From Cherax quadricarinatus (taxonomy: Eukaryota; Arthropoda; Malacostraca; Decapoda; Parastacidae): a DNA stretch of 64,000 bases. The stretch covers positions 34,268,941-34,332,940 of the forward strand of contig NC_091325.1 in the NCBI RefSeq assembly GCF_038502225.1, read 5' to 3'. The stretch's first letter is position 1, and each line of letters opens with the position of its first letter. A program made the position numbers and the translations under genes. Positions 18,793 through 30,800 of the stretch are shown piece after piece. A model generated the notes under the pieces. It searched no databases. It was not told where the DNA came from and saw nothing but the letters and a program-made list of their open reading frames with translations.

Positions 18793-21700
18793 CTAAAAAA
18801 ATAGAAAATCATTCCCCTCCCTTTCTGTAGCTTCATTCATCAGACACTTTTTGGCAGTCTTCTTGAACTGGTTCATGCTATGACTGGCTTTTACATGTGC
18901 GGGTAGTCTGTTCCATTCCTTTATTGCTGTACAATAAAAGGTGTTTGACGCCTGGCCAATAACTGTGGGTACTACAAAGTTGTGCTCTCTCCCCCTAGTA
19001 CTATGATTGCTTTGGTTCCCAACCTTGACAAAATTGACAGCAAGATATTCTGGACACTGTTCTTGAGCAATTTTATAAACAAGATTTAGCTTTAGTTGTT
19101 TTACTCTGTCTTCAACATTCAGCATATCCAACTGCTGTAATTCATCCTGGCCTACATGTTCTCTTGGTCCCAGCCCCAGGATGAATCTTACGATTTTGTT
19201 CTGGGTGATTTGCAGTCTATCTTTCAGTTTTTTTGTCAAGGCAGAGTACCATGAAGAGCAAGCGTAATCCATATGGCATTGTATAAGGGCTAGACATAGG
19301 GTCCTGCGAGCCTCAGTAGGTAGACACTGTGCTTGTCTATACAGGAACTTCAGTCTGGCATTCGCTTTCTTTACTACACTGTTCCCTATCAATTCTCCTG
19401 ACATGCATGGGTCAAAGGGGATTCCCAGATATTTTACTGATGAAACCAAAGTGATGGACTCCCCATTACACTGAACATTAAAATTATTTACCCTTCTCAG
19501 TTTATGTTTCGTTCCAAAGAGAATGGCTTCAGTTTTCCCTAGGTGTAATGATAGTTTGTTGTCTACTAACCATTTGCTGCAGGACTCCAGTTCCAGTGTT
19601 AAAACATTAGCAATATCTTGTGGGTCTTTACCTGTCACTAACAGAGCACTGTCATCTGCATACAGTAGGAGTTTGCACTTGACACTGATAGGCATATCAT
19701 TGACATAACATAAGAATAATAAGGGACCCAGAATACTACCTTGGGGAACTCCACATGTTATCGGCAGGAGTTCTGATTCCGTTTTGTTGATTTTGACTAT
19801 TTGTCTCCTGTTGCTAAGGTAGGACTTAAACCAGTCTACAGAACCTATACCGATAGCTTGAAGTTTCTTACATAATATATTGTGGTTGACAGTATCGAAG
19901 GCCTTTTGCAGGTCTAAGGTTACCATACCTATGAGGTTCCCTTTTGACATTTCAGTTCTCAGGTAATCCATCAGATTAATAAGGGAGGTATCGGTTGAGT
20001 AGGATCTTCTAAAGCCCGATTGATAGCTATGGAGAATGCTGTTGTCATTAAGGTACTTAACTACTTGAGAATACACCGCCCTCTCCAGAATTTTAGATAT
20101 TATACTGAGTATACTAACAGGTCTATAGTTGCTTACATCAGACCTATTATTTTTCTTGAAGATAGGAGTAACTCTGGCCTCCTTGAACCCCTCCGGTATG
20201 GTATTAGTGGTGATTGATAGATTTATTATGTGAGCAATAGGGATTGACAGTTCAGAAGCACCATCTTTTAGGAACTTAGACGGGATGTTATCAGGGCCTG
20301 TGCTCTTAGTTGGGTTTAACCTGCTTAGTTCTTTTTGAATGAAGTCATGAGATACACTTACTAGTTGACAACTGTTTGGGGTTACCCCTTTATTGGTATA
20401 GTATGTTTGAAACTTATCAGAGTCTGTGTTAGAGGTATTTGATGCAGCTGGTAGTTTACTTACTAGTGTTGATGCAACAGATGTGTAGTAGGAATTAAAG
20501 CAATTTGCCACCTTAGATGTTTCGTGGCATACCTCATTATCGATAGTGAGTACTATGTTAGACCTATCTACTGGCTTATGGCTATACCCCAACTGTTTTA
20601 GTTGTTGCCAGAGCTTTCTGGGGTTATGCTTATACTCTTCAATTTTTGAGCAATAGTGCTTTGCCTTTGCTCCTTTTATAAGCCTCTGTACTCTGTTCCT
20701 CACCCTTTGGAATTCATTTAGTGCTGCAATATCCTGTCTGTTTGCTTTAAATCTTTTTAGCAGCTGGTCTCTGAATTTCATATTATCTAATATCTCAGTA
20801 GTCATCCAGGGTTCAGTTCTTCGTTTAATCCTAACCTCTTTAACTGGTGCAATATTATTAAGAATGGTAGTGAACATTGTTTTGAATTTTTCCCAGGCAT
20901 CGTTTACGTCCGTGCAACTTGTTATCTCTGTCCAGTCACAATTGTGTAGCCTATTTATCAGTGTTTCTTTACTGTAGTTTCTAGTTGACCTCATTTTTAT
21001 TGTCCTGTGTAGGCCTATCCTATCCCTAGTGATTTTCCTGGTGCAGTAAATGATGAAATGATCACCAAGACCTGTGGTAATGACGCCTGACTGACTAATG
21101 TTCTCAGCGTGGTTACAAAGTATGTGGTCAATTAGGGTGGCTGAGAACTGTGTGATCCGGGTTGGTGTATTAATTAGTTGGGTGTAGCTATTTAATCCTA
21201 GAATTTGCTTATACCTTTTGCATAGCCCGTTATTTTGCTGCTGGAAACAGATATTGAAGTCGCCCAGTATTATTGTCTCGCAATTGTTTTCAACTCCGGA
21301 CAAGACTCTGGAAAAGTCTTCTAAGAACTGGTCCTGGGTAGGAGGGCGGTAACTAGTTCCTACTAAGATGGGTTTGGTTTTGGGAAGCAGCACTTCAAAC
21401 CATAGAATCTCCAGTTTATTGTTATTTAAATCAGGTCTTGGGTTGTAAGCTAAGTCATTTCTAATGTAGGCACATACTCCACCACCCTTTCTGTTCCTAT
21501 CTAAGCGTTTTATATTGTAACCTTCTATTTTGACCTCGTTGTCAGTCACCGTATCATCCAACCAAGATTCAGAGATGGTTATAACTGCCACCCTAATTTT
21601 GTTAGCTAGAATCCTAATCTCTGCCAATTTAGGAAGAAGTGATCTTGCATAGACATGAATAAAGTGAAGGCCTGTTTTCATAAAACAATCATAATCATCA

Positions 21701-22338
21701 ATATATGGCAATGGGTCATTTGTATTAAAATTAGGTAAATCAATGTCATCACTGCTAAAGGGTAACTGTGCCAAAGTGCATTTGTTACACACAAAATGAA
21801 TTCTGGCACCGTTGCTATAATTGTACATACATCCATCATGCACCCACCCCTTACACATTTTACATAAGGTGCCTTTTCTGTTTTTCATGCGTACTTTAGT
21901 ACAGTGTATGCACCTGTTTGGTAGTGATTGAGATAATAATGGCTGTATTGTCTCACATTGACCTATGTATGCATTACATATGGAGTTAAGGTTATCATCC
22001 CTAGCTACTAGACCGTCATTATCGCCGTCATTTATCTGTCTGTTTTGCCTCTGCACAATAGTTTGAGGTCCTGGATTAATTTGGATATCACCACTTAAGA
22101 GTGCTACAATAAGAGCTGTGTGCCACTGTTTTTGTTTGGGTATGCGGTGTTGCCATACCTTGCGGCGATAGTGACATTTACTTTTCTGGTAGAATGGCAA
22201 CTGTTGGGCTTTTACTGTCCAGGGTGCTGTTACTCCATTCACCTTTTCCAGCCCCCATGACTGATTTCTTTCTTCATGGAATTGAAGAAGAAATATAAAT
22301 ATAATTATGGCAGCCTGTACCCCTCTAATGCCTGCCAT
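18793..22338 (-). CDS. CR1-like ORF2: 2A-like motif, PHD finger, endonuclease, reverse transcriptase
   Basis: Uninterrupted 1181 codons from the ATG at 22338 (the frame's upstream GTG at 22344 is ignored). Order: hydrophobic segment (about residues 8-20); 2A-like DIQINPGP (84-91); C4HC3 PHD-like finger starting CIHC, then CKMCKGWVHDGC and CNKC (about 142-186); endonuclease (about 225-440, with SESWLDD, GTSYRPP, ILGDFN and GLGDHFIIY); RT (about 650-920, with KSTGPDNIP, ATLD-equivalent TLDLQKAFDTVNH, GVPQGSILGPLL, and YADD at 19662-19651, Tyr893); and a C-terminal thumb/tail. Odd point: the first endonuclease motif reads HVYARSLLPK, with Tyr230 where family members normally have Asn, which may impair nicking. 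The lack of any stop indicates a young copy. Confidence 0.9.
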   Translation of the reverse strand: MAGIRGVQAAIIIFIFLLQFHEERNQSWGLEKVNGVTAPWTVKAQQLPFYQKSKCHYRRKVWQHRIPKQKQWHTALIVALLSGDIQINPGPQTIVQRQNRQINDGDNDGLVARDDNLNSICNAYIGQCETIQPLLSQSLPNRCIHCTKVRMKNRKGTLCKMCKGWVHDGCMYNYSNGARIHFVCNKCTLAQLPFSSDDIDLPNFNTNDPLPYIDDYDCFMKTGLHFIHVYARSLLPKLAEIRILANKIRVAVITISESWLDDTVTDNEVKIEGYNIKRLDRNRKGGGVCAYIRNDLAYNPRPDLNNNKLEILWFEVLLPKTKPILVGTSYRPPTQDQFLEDFSRVLSGVENNCETIILGDFNICFQQQNNGLCKRYKQILGLNSYTQLINTPTRITQFSATLIDHILCNHAENISQSGVITTGLGDHFIIYCTRKITRDRIGLHRTIKMRSTRNYSKETLINRLHNCDWTEITSCTDVNDAWEKFKTMFTTILNNIAPVKEVRIKRRTEPWMTTEILDNMKFRDQLLKRFKANRQDIAALNEFQRVRNRVQRLIKGAKAKHYCSKIEEYKHNPRKLWQQLKQLGYSHKPVDRSNIVLTIDNEVCHETSKVANCFNSYYTSVASTLVSKLPAASNTSNTDSDKFQTYYTNKGVTPNSCQLVSVSHDFIQKELSRLNPTKSTGPDNIPSKFLKDGASELSIPIAHIINLSITTNTIPEGFKEARVTPIFKKNNRSDVSNYRPVSILSIISKILERAVYSQVVKYLNDNSILHSYQSGFRRSYSTDTSLINLMDYLRTEMSKGNLIGMVTLDLQKAFDTVNHNILCKKLQAIGIGSVDWFKSYLSNRRQIVKINKTESELLPITCGVPQGSILGPLLFLCYVNDMPISVKCKLLLYADDSALLVTGKDPQDIANVLTLELESCSKWLVDNKLSLHLGKTEAILFGTKHKLRRVNNFNVQCNGESITLVSSVKYLGIPFDPCMSGELIGNSVVKKANARLKFLYRQAQCLPTEARRTLCLALIQCHMDYACSSWYSALTKKLKDRLQITQNKIVRFILGLGPREHVGQDELQQLDMLNVEDRVKQLKLNLVYKIAQEQCPEYLAVNFVKVGNQSNHSTRGREHNFVVPTVIGQASNTFYCTAIKEWNRLPAHVKASHSMNQFKKTAKKCLMNEATEREGNDFLFF
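22066..22089 (-). other. 2A-like translational recoding motif (DIQINPGP)
   Basis: Encodes DIQINPGP, preceded by ALLSG. It matches the 2A consensus D-[VI]-E-x-N-P-G-P except Gln for Glu. In 2A peptides the ribosome skips the Gly-Pro bond. 2A-like sequences are established in APE-type non-LTR retrotransposons. Here it would release a ~90-residue N-terminal peptide with a hydrophobic segment. Confidence 0.7.
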
Positions 22339-22750
22339 TTTCACTCTTCACTCTTTTACTCATATACAATAATATTTATTTCTCTTTTCCAGTCCCTAGT
22401 ACACTTAGTATCTGCTTTAGCAATCACACTGAATTACTAGTAAAATTTCCTCTTCAAAACCCTCTTCACTGCTCACTTTTCCCTTAACTTCACAAAACCC
22501 TTACAGTTAACCCCTTATTACACACTCCCCTACCCACCTCACTTCACAGTCTGGCTTCACCAATTAACTAATAACTCCTTTCCATTCTGGTAGACCAGAA
22601 AGGTTTAATCAATGGTTTTATCCTTCCAAATCCCCCTCAATTCCATTTATCAGGGGTTGTGTCGTGTTGTTGTCTCCTGACCTGTTCTGCTGACTCAGCC
22701 ATTTTTTAAAACACTGAGGGGAGTAACGCCACCTGACTTTCCTTGAGTTT

Positions 22751-23554
22751 ATAGATATATTTGGCTTTTTCTGCTATGATTCTCTCACTGTACACTGGTC
22801 AGCTGAATATAGGTCAGCTACTAAAACATTAACCTTGACTATTTAAATATTCACTTCTTTCCCACGACTGGCACTGAGGGATAACCGTCCTATAACCTTG
22901 GAGTTTTGTACTGTTGATTTGACGATGTCTCCTGTGTTTCCCTCTGGTTAACACTGGTACAGGTGATATGATGGTGGTACAGATATGATGCTACTGTCAA
23001 CAGATGAACGTCAGTAAAGATGTTTATGTCCTGTGTACAAACAATCAGGCATATATAATTTGTATATAGTTTGTTGTGTATACATTGAGACATACACCTC
23101 TTGGTGTATGTATCCTCGGTTTAAACAATGATATGTGTGTGTATATACACTTGAGACACACCTCTATATTACATAGAAAACGGCCACCGTTAAGGAAATT
23201 TTTAATGCTAAACTTAAAAGATAGTCAAGAGTGTTTGATGTAGTAAATATTAAGTCATAAAGACATACACAAACCTGCTGCCTAACACTATTGTTGACTT
23301 ATTGTTACTTTCCCACATTATTTAACACACTCATGATGGAAGACTTTATGTTAGTTATGAAGGTAAAAACTTGTAAGTAAATAATTCACATTAGATCAGG
23401 ACAGTTTTTTCCTCGAGTGACTGCTGATAATATTGTCAACAACTGTGTTTAAAGTTTAATAATTCTTACCTTGTTGAGTATCCCAGAAGTGTGATAGCGC
23501 TGTTTATTGTCTCTTATGTTGTTTAAAGTTAGAAAAAGTTCACTCAAACTTTGT
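22751..23554. other. AT-rich sequence without recognisable gene
   Basis: Contains two more copies of the acatacacctct satellite core (about 23090-23110 and 23156-23170). No coding frame, tRNA or transposon signature was seen. Confidence 0.5.
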
Positions 23555-23682
23555 CACTGAACACTGGGTAAGGCACCACACTGTGACACTGAACACTGGG
23601 TGAGTCATCACACTGTGTCACTGTACACTGGATGAGACACCACGCTGTGTCACTGTACAGTGGGTGGGACATCACACTGCCT
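23555..23682 (+). repeat. 32-bp minisatellite, four units
   Basis: Four consecutive 32-bp units beginning cactgaacactgggt or cactgtacactggat, each ending near cacactgtg. Units differ by a few substitutions. Confidence 0.85.
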
Positions 23683-23697
23683 CTTCACATTTTCTTT

Positions 23698-26468
23698 TCT
23701 AATAATGTTACACTTTGTTTCAATAGTTCAGTCATTGTGGTAGTCTACAAGCCTCCGGATGCAACATCCCAGCAATTCCAGGAACAGCTGTTAAAAATTG
23801 ACCACTGTCTGGAAAATCTTCCAGCTCTTGCACCCAACATCTTGCTCCTGGGGGATTTCAACTTAAGGCACCTTAAATGGAGGAATATAGCAAATAATAT
23901 TGTTGCAGTAATAACACCAGGAGGCAGCTCTGATGAAAACTCACACTCACACGAGCTTTTAAATCTCTGCACAAAATTCAATTTAAACCAGCAAATAATA
24001 GAGCCTACTAGACTGGAGAATACACTAGACCTCATCTTCACTAACAATGATGATCTGATAAGAAATGTCACCATATCAAAAACAATATACTCAGATCACA
24101 ACATAATTGAGGTTCAGACATGTATGCGTGGAGCCCCAGACCGACATAATGAGACTAGTCACGAGGGAGCATTCACCAAATTCAACTTCAATAACAAAAA
24201 CATAAAGTGGGACCAAGTAAACCAATTCCTAACCGATATAAGCTGGGAAGATATACTAAGCAACACAGACCCCAACTTATGCCTAGAACAGATTAACTCG
24301 GTGGCACTCGATGTTTGCACAAGGCTTATTCCTCTAAGAAAAAGGAGGCGTAGATGTAAAATAGAAAGAGACAGGTGCTCCCTTTACAGGCGATGGAAAA
24401 GAATAACAGAGCGGCTAAAAGAGGTCAATATATCTGAAATGCGTAGGGAGACACTGGTCAGAGAAATAGCAAGCATCGAACTTAAGCTAAAAGAATCCTT
24501 TAGGAGTCAGGAATCGCGGGAAGAACTAAAAGCCATAAATGAAATCGAAAGAAACCCAAAGTATTTCTTCTCCTATGCCAAATCAAAATCGAGAACAACG
24601 TCCAGTATTGGGCCCCTACTTAAACAAGATGGGTCCTACACAGATGACAGCAAGGAAATGAGTGAGCTACTCAAGTCCCAGTATGACTCAGTTTTTAGCA
24701 AGCAGCTAACCAGACTGAGAGTCGAAGATCAAAATTAATTTTTTATGGGAGAGCCACAAAATTTGATTAACACAAGCCTATCCGATGTTATCCTGACGCC
24801 AAATGACTTCGAACAGGCGATAAATGACATGCCCATGCACTCTGCCCCAGGGCCAGACTCATGGAACTCTGTGTTCATCAAGAACTGCAAGAAGCCCTTA
24901 TCACGAGCCTTTTCCATCCTATGGAGAGGGAGCATGGACATGGGGGTCGTCCCACAGTTACTAAAAACAACAGACATAGCCCCACTCCACAAAGGGGGCA
25001 GTAAAGCAACAGCAAAGAACTACAGACCAATAGCACTAACATCCCATATCATAAAAATCTTTGAAAGGGTCCTAAGAAGCAAGATCACCACCCATCTAGA
25101 AACCCATCAGTTACACAACCCAGGGCAACATGGGTTTAGAACAGGTCGCTCCTGTCTGTCTCAACTATTGGATCACTACGACAAGGTCCTAAATGCACTA
25201 GAAGACAAAGAGAATGCAGATGTAATATATACAGACTTTGCAAAAGCCTTCGACAAGTGTGACCATGGCGTAATAGCGCACAAAATGCGTGCTAAAGGAA
25301 TAACAGGAAAAGTCGGTCAATAGATCTATAATTTCCTCACTAACAGAACACAGAGAGTAGTCGTCAACAGAGTAAAGTCCGAGGCAGCTACGGTGAAAAG
25401 CTCTGTTCCACAAGGCACAGTACTCGCTCCCATCTTGTTCCTCATCCTCATATCCGACATAGACAAGGATGTCAGCCACAGCACCGTGTCTTCCTTTGCA
25501 GATGACACCCAAATCTGCATGACAGTGTCTTCCATTGCAGACACTGCAAGGCTCCAGGCAGACATCAACCAAATCTTTCAGTGGGCTGCAGAAAACAATA
25601 TGAAGTTCAACGATGAGAAATTTCAATTAATCAGATATGGTAAACATGAGGAAATTAAATCTTCATCAGAGTACAAAACAAATTCTGGCCACAAAATAGA
25701 GCGAAACACCAACGTCAAAGACCTGGGAGTGATCATGTCGGAGGATCTCACCTTCAAGGACCATAACATTGTATCAATCGCATCTGCTAGAAAAATGACA
25801 GGATGGATAATGAGAACCTTCAAAACTAGGGAGGCCAAGCCCATGATGACACTCTTCAGGTCACTTGTTCTATCTAGGCTGGAATATTGCTGCACACTAA
25901 CAGCACCTTTCAAGGCAGGTGAAATTGCCGACCTAGAAAATGTACAGAGAACTTTCACAGTGCGCATAACGGAGATAAAACACCTCAATTACTGGGAGCA
26001 CTTGAGGTTCCTAAACCTGTATTCCCTGGAACACAGGAGGGAGAGATACATGATTATATACACCTGGAAAATCCTAGGGGGACTAGTACCGAACTTGCAC
26101 ACGAAAATCACTCACTACGAAAGCAAAAGACTTGGCAGACGATGCACCATCCCCCAATGAAAAGCAGGGGTGTCACTAGCACGTTATGAGACCATACAAT
26201 AAGTGTCAGGGGCCCGAGACTGTTCAGCTGCCTCCCAGCACACATAAGGAGGATTACCAACAGACCCCTGGCAGTCTTCAAGCTGGCACTGGACAAGCAC
26301 CTAAAGTCAGTTCCTGATCAGCCGGGCTGTGGCTCGTACGTTGGTTTACGTGCAGCCAGCAGCAACAGCCTGGTTGATCAGGCTCTGATCCACCAGGAGG
26401 CCTGGTCACAGACCGGGCCGCGGGGGCGTTGACCCCCGGAACTCTCTCCAGGTAAACTCCAGGTAGAA
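23698..26468 (+). mobile_element. CR1-like LINE, plus strand, 5'-truncated
   Basis: Begins inside the endonuclease domain next to the minisatellite and ends with a GC-rich 3' region (ggccgcgggggcgttgaccc at about 26418-26437, then a ccaggtaaactccaggta end). The 3' end sequence reappears inverted at 38258-38284. One frame dominates but carries three nonsense codons and one frameshift. Confidence 0.82.
23720..26432 (+). pseudogene. CR1-like ORF2: endonuclease C-terminal half and reverse transcriptase
   Basis: Endonuclease: VVVYKPP, LLLGDFN, LDLIFTN and SDHNIIEV. RT: HSAPGPDSWN, KNYRPIALTS, HGFRTGRSC, TDFAKAFDKCDH, SSVPQGTVLAPIL and FADD at 25495-25506. In-frame stops at 24736-24738 (TAA), 25321-25323 (TAG where the flanking context suggests Trp) and 26158-26160 (TGA). 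After a one-base shift near 26200 the C-terminus continues (RGPRLFSCLPAHIRR, then QALIHQEAWSQTG) and ends at 26430-26432. The first half of the endonuclease is missing. Confidence 0.87.
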
Positions 26469-26487
26469 CTAACAAGATGTTGTGAGT

Positions 26488-26541
26488 GTGGTGTGTGGCA
26501 CTAGGGTGGTGTGTGGCATTAGGGTGGTGGGTGGCACTGAT
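26488..26541 (+). repeat. 18-bp tandem repeat, three units
   Basis: Three units gtggtgtgtggcactagg, gtggtgtgtggcattagg and gtggtgggtggcactgat, directly after the LINE 3' end. Confidence 0.85.
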
Positions 26542-26675
26542 GCAACACACTCGCACTGTCCCCACCAAGAATGCTGCCACCACCAACGGATGTTCAGCTT
26601 TCTAAGTTATCGTACTGCTGCATCATATTATATACTACATTCGTAACTGTTTTATATAGGTTATCTCACGAAGCA

Positions 26676-26678
<3 letters not shown>

Positions 26679-26764
<86 letters not shown>
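26679..26764. repeat. (AT)n microsatellite
   Basis: Uninterrupted alternating AT of about 86 bp. The TYR/ILE-rich open frames across it are artefacts. Confidence 0.97.
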
Positions 26765-26767
<3 letters not shown>

Positions 26768-26784
26768 CGAGAGCTTCCTTATTT

Positions 26785-27030
26785 GACAAGACTAGGTACG
26801 CCTGTGTCCTCCACAGAGACTCCACGGGGCATTTGATGAACTGGAATGAGGCACAACTTGCTCTCACCGAACCAGACCTCAGACGCCTACGGTGCCTAGA
26901 CGCCTCATTAATCGCCGTCACCGACACAAAAGAACGTAACACTGGAGACCACAAAATTTCAAAAACATTAGCATACATGATTCTTAAGCAGGCTCATCAC
27001 CACCAACCCAACAACACAGGAGTTACATGA
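26785..27030 (+). pseudogene. Penelope-like GIY-YIG endonuclease, C-terminal remnant
   Basis: The frame shows VLHRDSTGHLMNWNEAQLAL-like content: a His-Arg-Asp-Ser stretch, GHLMNW, then SLIAVTDTKERNTGDHKIS and a stop at 27028-27030. Penelope GIY-YIG domains end with a comparable H-x-NW and Asn-rich stretch. The GIY-YIG motif and the RT are absent. Assignment is from pattern memory plus the neighbouring ribozyme-like hairpin; moderate confidence. Confidence 0.5.
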
Positions 27031-27171
27031 TCTCATCGTCTATCCATCCTAATCCCAACATGGCATTCTTCAGGTCACCATGCATCACTCACACCTCACT
27101 CGGGTCACCATGTATCACTCACACCTCACTCTCCGCCTATATAAATATCTTTCTACCTCTGTATGTTAGAA

Positions 27172-27200
27172 GTGATCAAGGTCCCAAGACCTAAACGTTT
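27172..27200 (+). ncRNA. Degenerate hammerhead-ribozyme-like core
   Basis: GTGATCA, then a hairpin aGGTCccaaGACC, then TAAACG. The hammerhead core would be CTGATGA, helix II, GAAAC; two bases of the first block and one of the second are changed, so it is probably inactive. The downstream cgttttctaataaa spacing resembles the other cores in this window. Confidence 0.45.
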
Positions 27201-27244
27201 TCTAATAAATATGTAATAGTGTTTGCTTACGTGTCTTTCTAAAC

Positions 27245-27724
<480 letters not shown>

Positions 27725-27808
<84 letters not shown>
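27725..27808. repeat. (AT)n microsatellite
   Basis: About 80 bp of alternating AT between the MITE and RTE copy B. Confidence 0.95.
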
Positions 27809-27812
<4 letters not shown>

Positions 27813-30800
27813 CACACTGGCCGATTCCCACCAAGGCAGGGTGGCCCGAAAAAGAAAATCTTTCACCATCATTCACTCCATCACTGTCTTGCCAGAAGGG
27901 TGCTTTACACTACAGTTTTTAAACTGCAACATTAACACCCCTCTTTCAGAGTGCAGGCACTGTACTTCCCATCTCCAGGACTCAAGTCCGGCCTGCCGGT
28001 TTCCCTGAACCCCTTCATAAATGTTACTTTGCTCACACTCCAACAGCACGTCAAGTATTAAAAACCATTTGTCTCCATTCACTCCTATCAAACACACTCA
28101 CGCATGCCTGCTGGAAGTCCAAGCCCCTCACACACAAAACCTCCTTTACCCCCTCCCTCCAACCCTTCCTAGGCCGACCCCTACCCCGCCTTCCTTCCAC
28201 TACAGACTGATACACTCTTGAAGTTATTCTGTTTCGCTCCATTCTCTCTACATGTCCGAACCACCTCAACAACCCTTCCTCAGCCCTCTGGACAACAGTT
28301 TTGGTAATCCCACACCTCCTCCTAACTTCCAAACTACGAATTCTCTGCATTATATTCACACCACACATTGCTCTCAGACATGACATCTCCACTGCCTCCA
28401 GCCTTCTCCTCGCTGCAACATTCATCACCCATGCTTCACACCCATATAAGAGCGTTGGTAAAACTATACTCTCATACATTCCCCTCTTTGCCTCCAAGGA
28501 CAAAGTTCTTTGTCTCCACAGACTCCTAAGTGCACCACTCACCCTTTTCCCCTCATCAATTCTATGATTTACCTCATCTTTCATAGACCCATCTGCTGAC
28601 ACGTCCACTCCCAAATATCTGAATACATTCACCTCCTCCATACTCTCTCCCTCCAATCTGATATTCAATCTTTCATCACCTAATCTTTTTGTTTTCCTCA
28701 TAACCTTACTCTTTCCTGTATTCACTTTCAGTTTTCTTCTTTTGCACACCCTACCAAATTCACCCACCAATCTCTGCAACTTCTCTTCAGAATCTCCCAA
28801 GAGCACAGTGTCATCAGCAAAGAGCAACTGTGACAACTCCCACTTTATGTGTGATTCTCTATCTTTTAACTCCACGCCTCTTGCCAAGACCCTCGCATTT
28901 ACTTCTCTTACAACCCCATCTATAAATATATTAAACAACCACGGTGACATCACACATCCTTGTCTAAGGCCTACTTTTACTGGGAAATAATTTCCCTCTT
29001 TCCTACATACTCTAACTTGAGCCTCACTATCCTCGTAAAAACTCTTCACTGCTTTCAGTAACCTCCCTACTACACCATACACCTGCAACATCTGCCACAT
29101 TGCCCCCCTATCCACCCTGTCATACGCCTTTTCCAAATCCATAAATGCCACAAAGACCTCTTTAGCCTTATGTAAATACTGTTCACTTATATGTTTCACT
29201 GTAAACACCTGGTCCACACACCCCCTACCTTTCCTAAAGCCTCCTTGTTCATCTGCTATCCTATTCTCCGTCTTACTCTTAATTCTTTCAATAATAACTC
29301 TACCATACACTTTGCCAGGTATACTCAACAGACTTATCCCCCTATAATTTTTGCACTCTCTTTTATCCCCTTTGCCTTTATACAAAGGAACTATGCATGC
29401 TCTCTGCCAATCCCTAGGTACCTTACCCTCTTCCACACATTTATTAAATAATTGCACCAACCACTCCAAAACTATATCCCCACCTGCTTTTAACATTTCT
29501 ATCTTTATCCCATCAATCCCAGCTGCCTTACCCCCTTTCATTTTACCTACTGCCTCACGAACTTCCCCCACACTCACAACTGGCTCTTCCTCACTCCTAC
29601 AAGATGTTGTTCCTCCGTGCCCTATACACGAAATCACAGCTTCCCTATCTTCATCAACATTTAACAATTCCTCAAAATATTCCCTCCATCTTCCCAATAC
29701 CTCTAACTCTCCATTTAATAACTCTCCTCTCCTATTTTTAACTGACAAATACGTTTGTTCTCTAGGCTTCCTTTAACTTGTTAATCTCACTCCAAAACTT
29801 TTTCTTATTTTCAACAAAATTTGTTGATAACATCTCACCCACTCTCTCATTTGCTCTCTTTTTACATTGCTTCACCACTCTCTTAACCTCTCTCTTTTTC
29901 TCCATATACTCTTCCCTCCTCTCATCACTTCTACTTTGTAAAAACTTCTCATATGCTAACGTTTTCTCCCTTACTACTCTCTTCACATCTTCGTTCCACC
30001 AATCGCTCCTCTTCCCTCCCGCACCCACTTTCCTGTAACCACAAACTTCTGCTGAACACTCTAACACTACATTTTTAAACCTACGTCATACTTCTTCGAC
30101 CCCATTGCCTATGCTCTCATTAGCCCATCTATCCTCCAATAGCTGTTTATATCTTACCCCAACTGCCTCCTCTTTTAGTTTATAAACCTTCACCTCTCTC
30201 TTCCCTGATGCTTCTATTCTCCTTGTATCCCATCTGCCTTTTACTCTCAGTGTAGCTACAACTAGAAAGTGATCTGATATATCTGTGGCCCCTCTATAAA
30301 CATGTACATCCTGAAGTCTACTCAACAGTCTTTTATCTACCAATACATAATCCAACAAACTACTGTCATTTCGCCCTACATCATATCTTGTATACTTATT
30401 TATCCTCTTTTTCTTAAAATATGTATTACCTATAACTAAACCCCTTTCTATACAAAGTTCAAGCAAAGGGCTCCCATTATCATTTACACCTGGCACCCCA
30501 AACTTACCTACCACACCCTCTCTAAAAGTTTCTCCTACTTTAGCATTCAGATCCCCTACCACAATTACTCTCTCACTTGGTTTAAAGGCTCCTATACATT
30601 CACTTAACTTCTCCCAAAATCTCTCTGTCTCCTCTGCATTCCTCTCTTCTCCAGGTGCATACACGCTTATTATGACCCACTTCTCGCATCCAACCTTTAC
30701 TTTAATCCACATAATTCTTGAATTTACACATTCATATTCTCTTTTCTCCTTCCATAACTGATCATTCAACATTACTGCTACCCCTTCCTTTGCTCTAACT

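Larger units (their letters stand above)
18481..22750 (-). mobile_element. CR1-type LINE with intact ORF2
   Basis: Minus-strand element. The 5' leader is about 22339-22750 (5' limit uncertain), then one long ORF, then a 3' UTR ending in a short (ACTT)n tail at 18481. RT, endonuclease, PHD-type finger and 2A-like motif match the CR1/L2 group. I see no separate upstream ORF1 in the window. TSDs could not be recognised because the flanks are themselves repetitive. Confidence 0.85.
26765..27240 (+). mobile_element. Penelope-like element, 3' fragment
   Basis: The coding end (about 26785-27030) is followed by a 3' region containing cctctgtatgttagaagt and a hairpin with a hammerhead-like core (27172-27200), then a (CA)n tract. 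The coding tail resembles the last part of the GIY-YIG endonuclease region of Penelope-like elements. 5' truncated at the (AT)n tract. Confidence 0.62.

Noticed and set aside
22890..23093. 67-codon minus-strand frame
   Set aside because: Short, overlaps satellite-like sequence, no family resemblance.
23555..23682. CRISPR-like array
   Set aside because: Contiguous 32-bp tandem units without spacers, in a eukaryotic TE context.
26571..26978. Tyr-Ile repeat proteins, also near 27200-28008
   Set aside because: Translation of (AT)n tracts.
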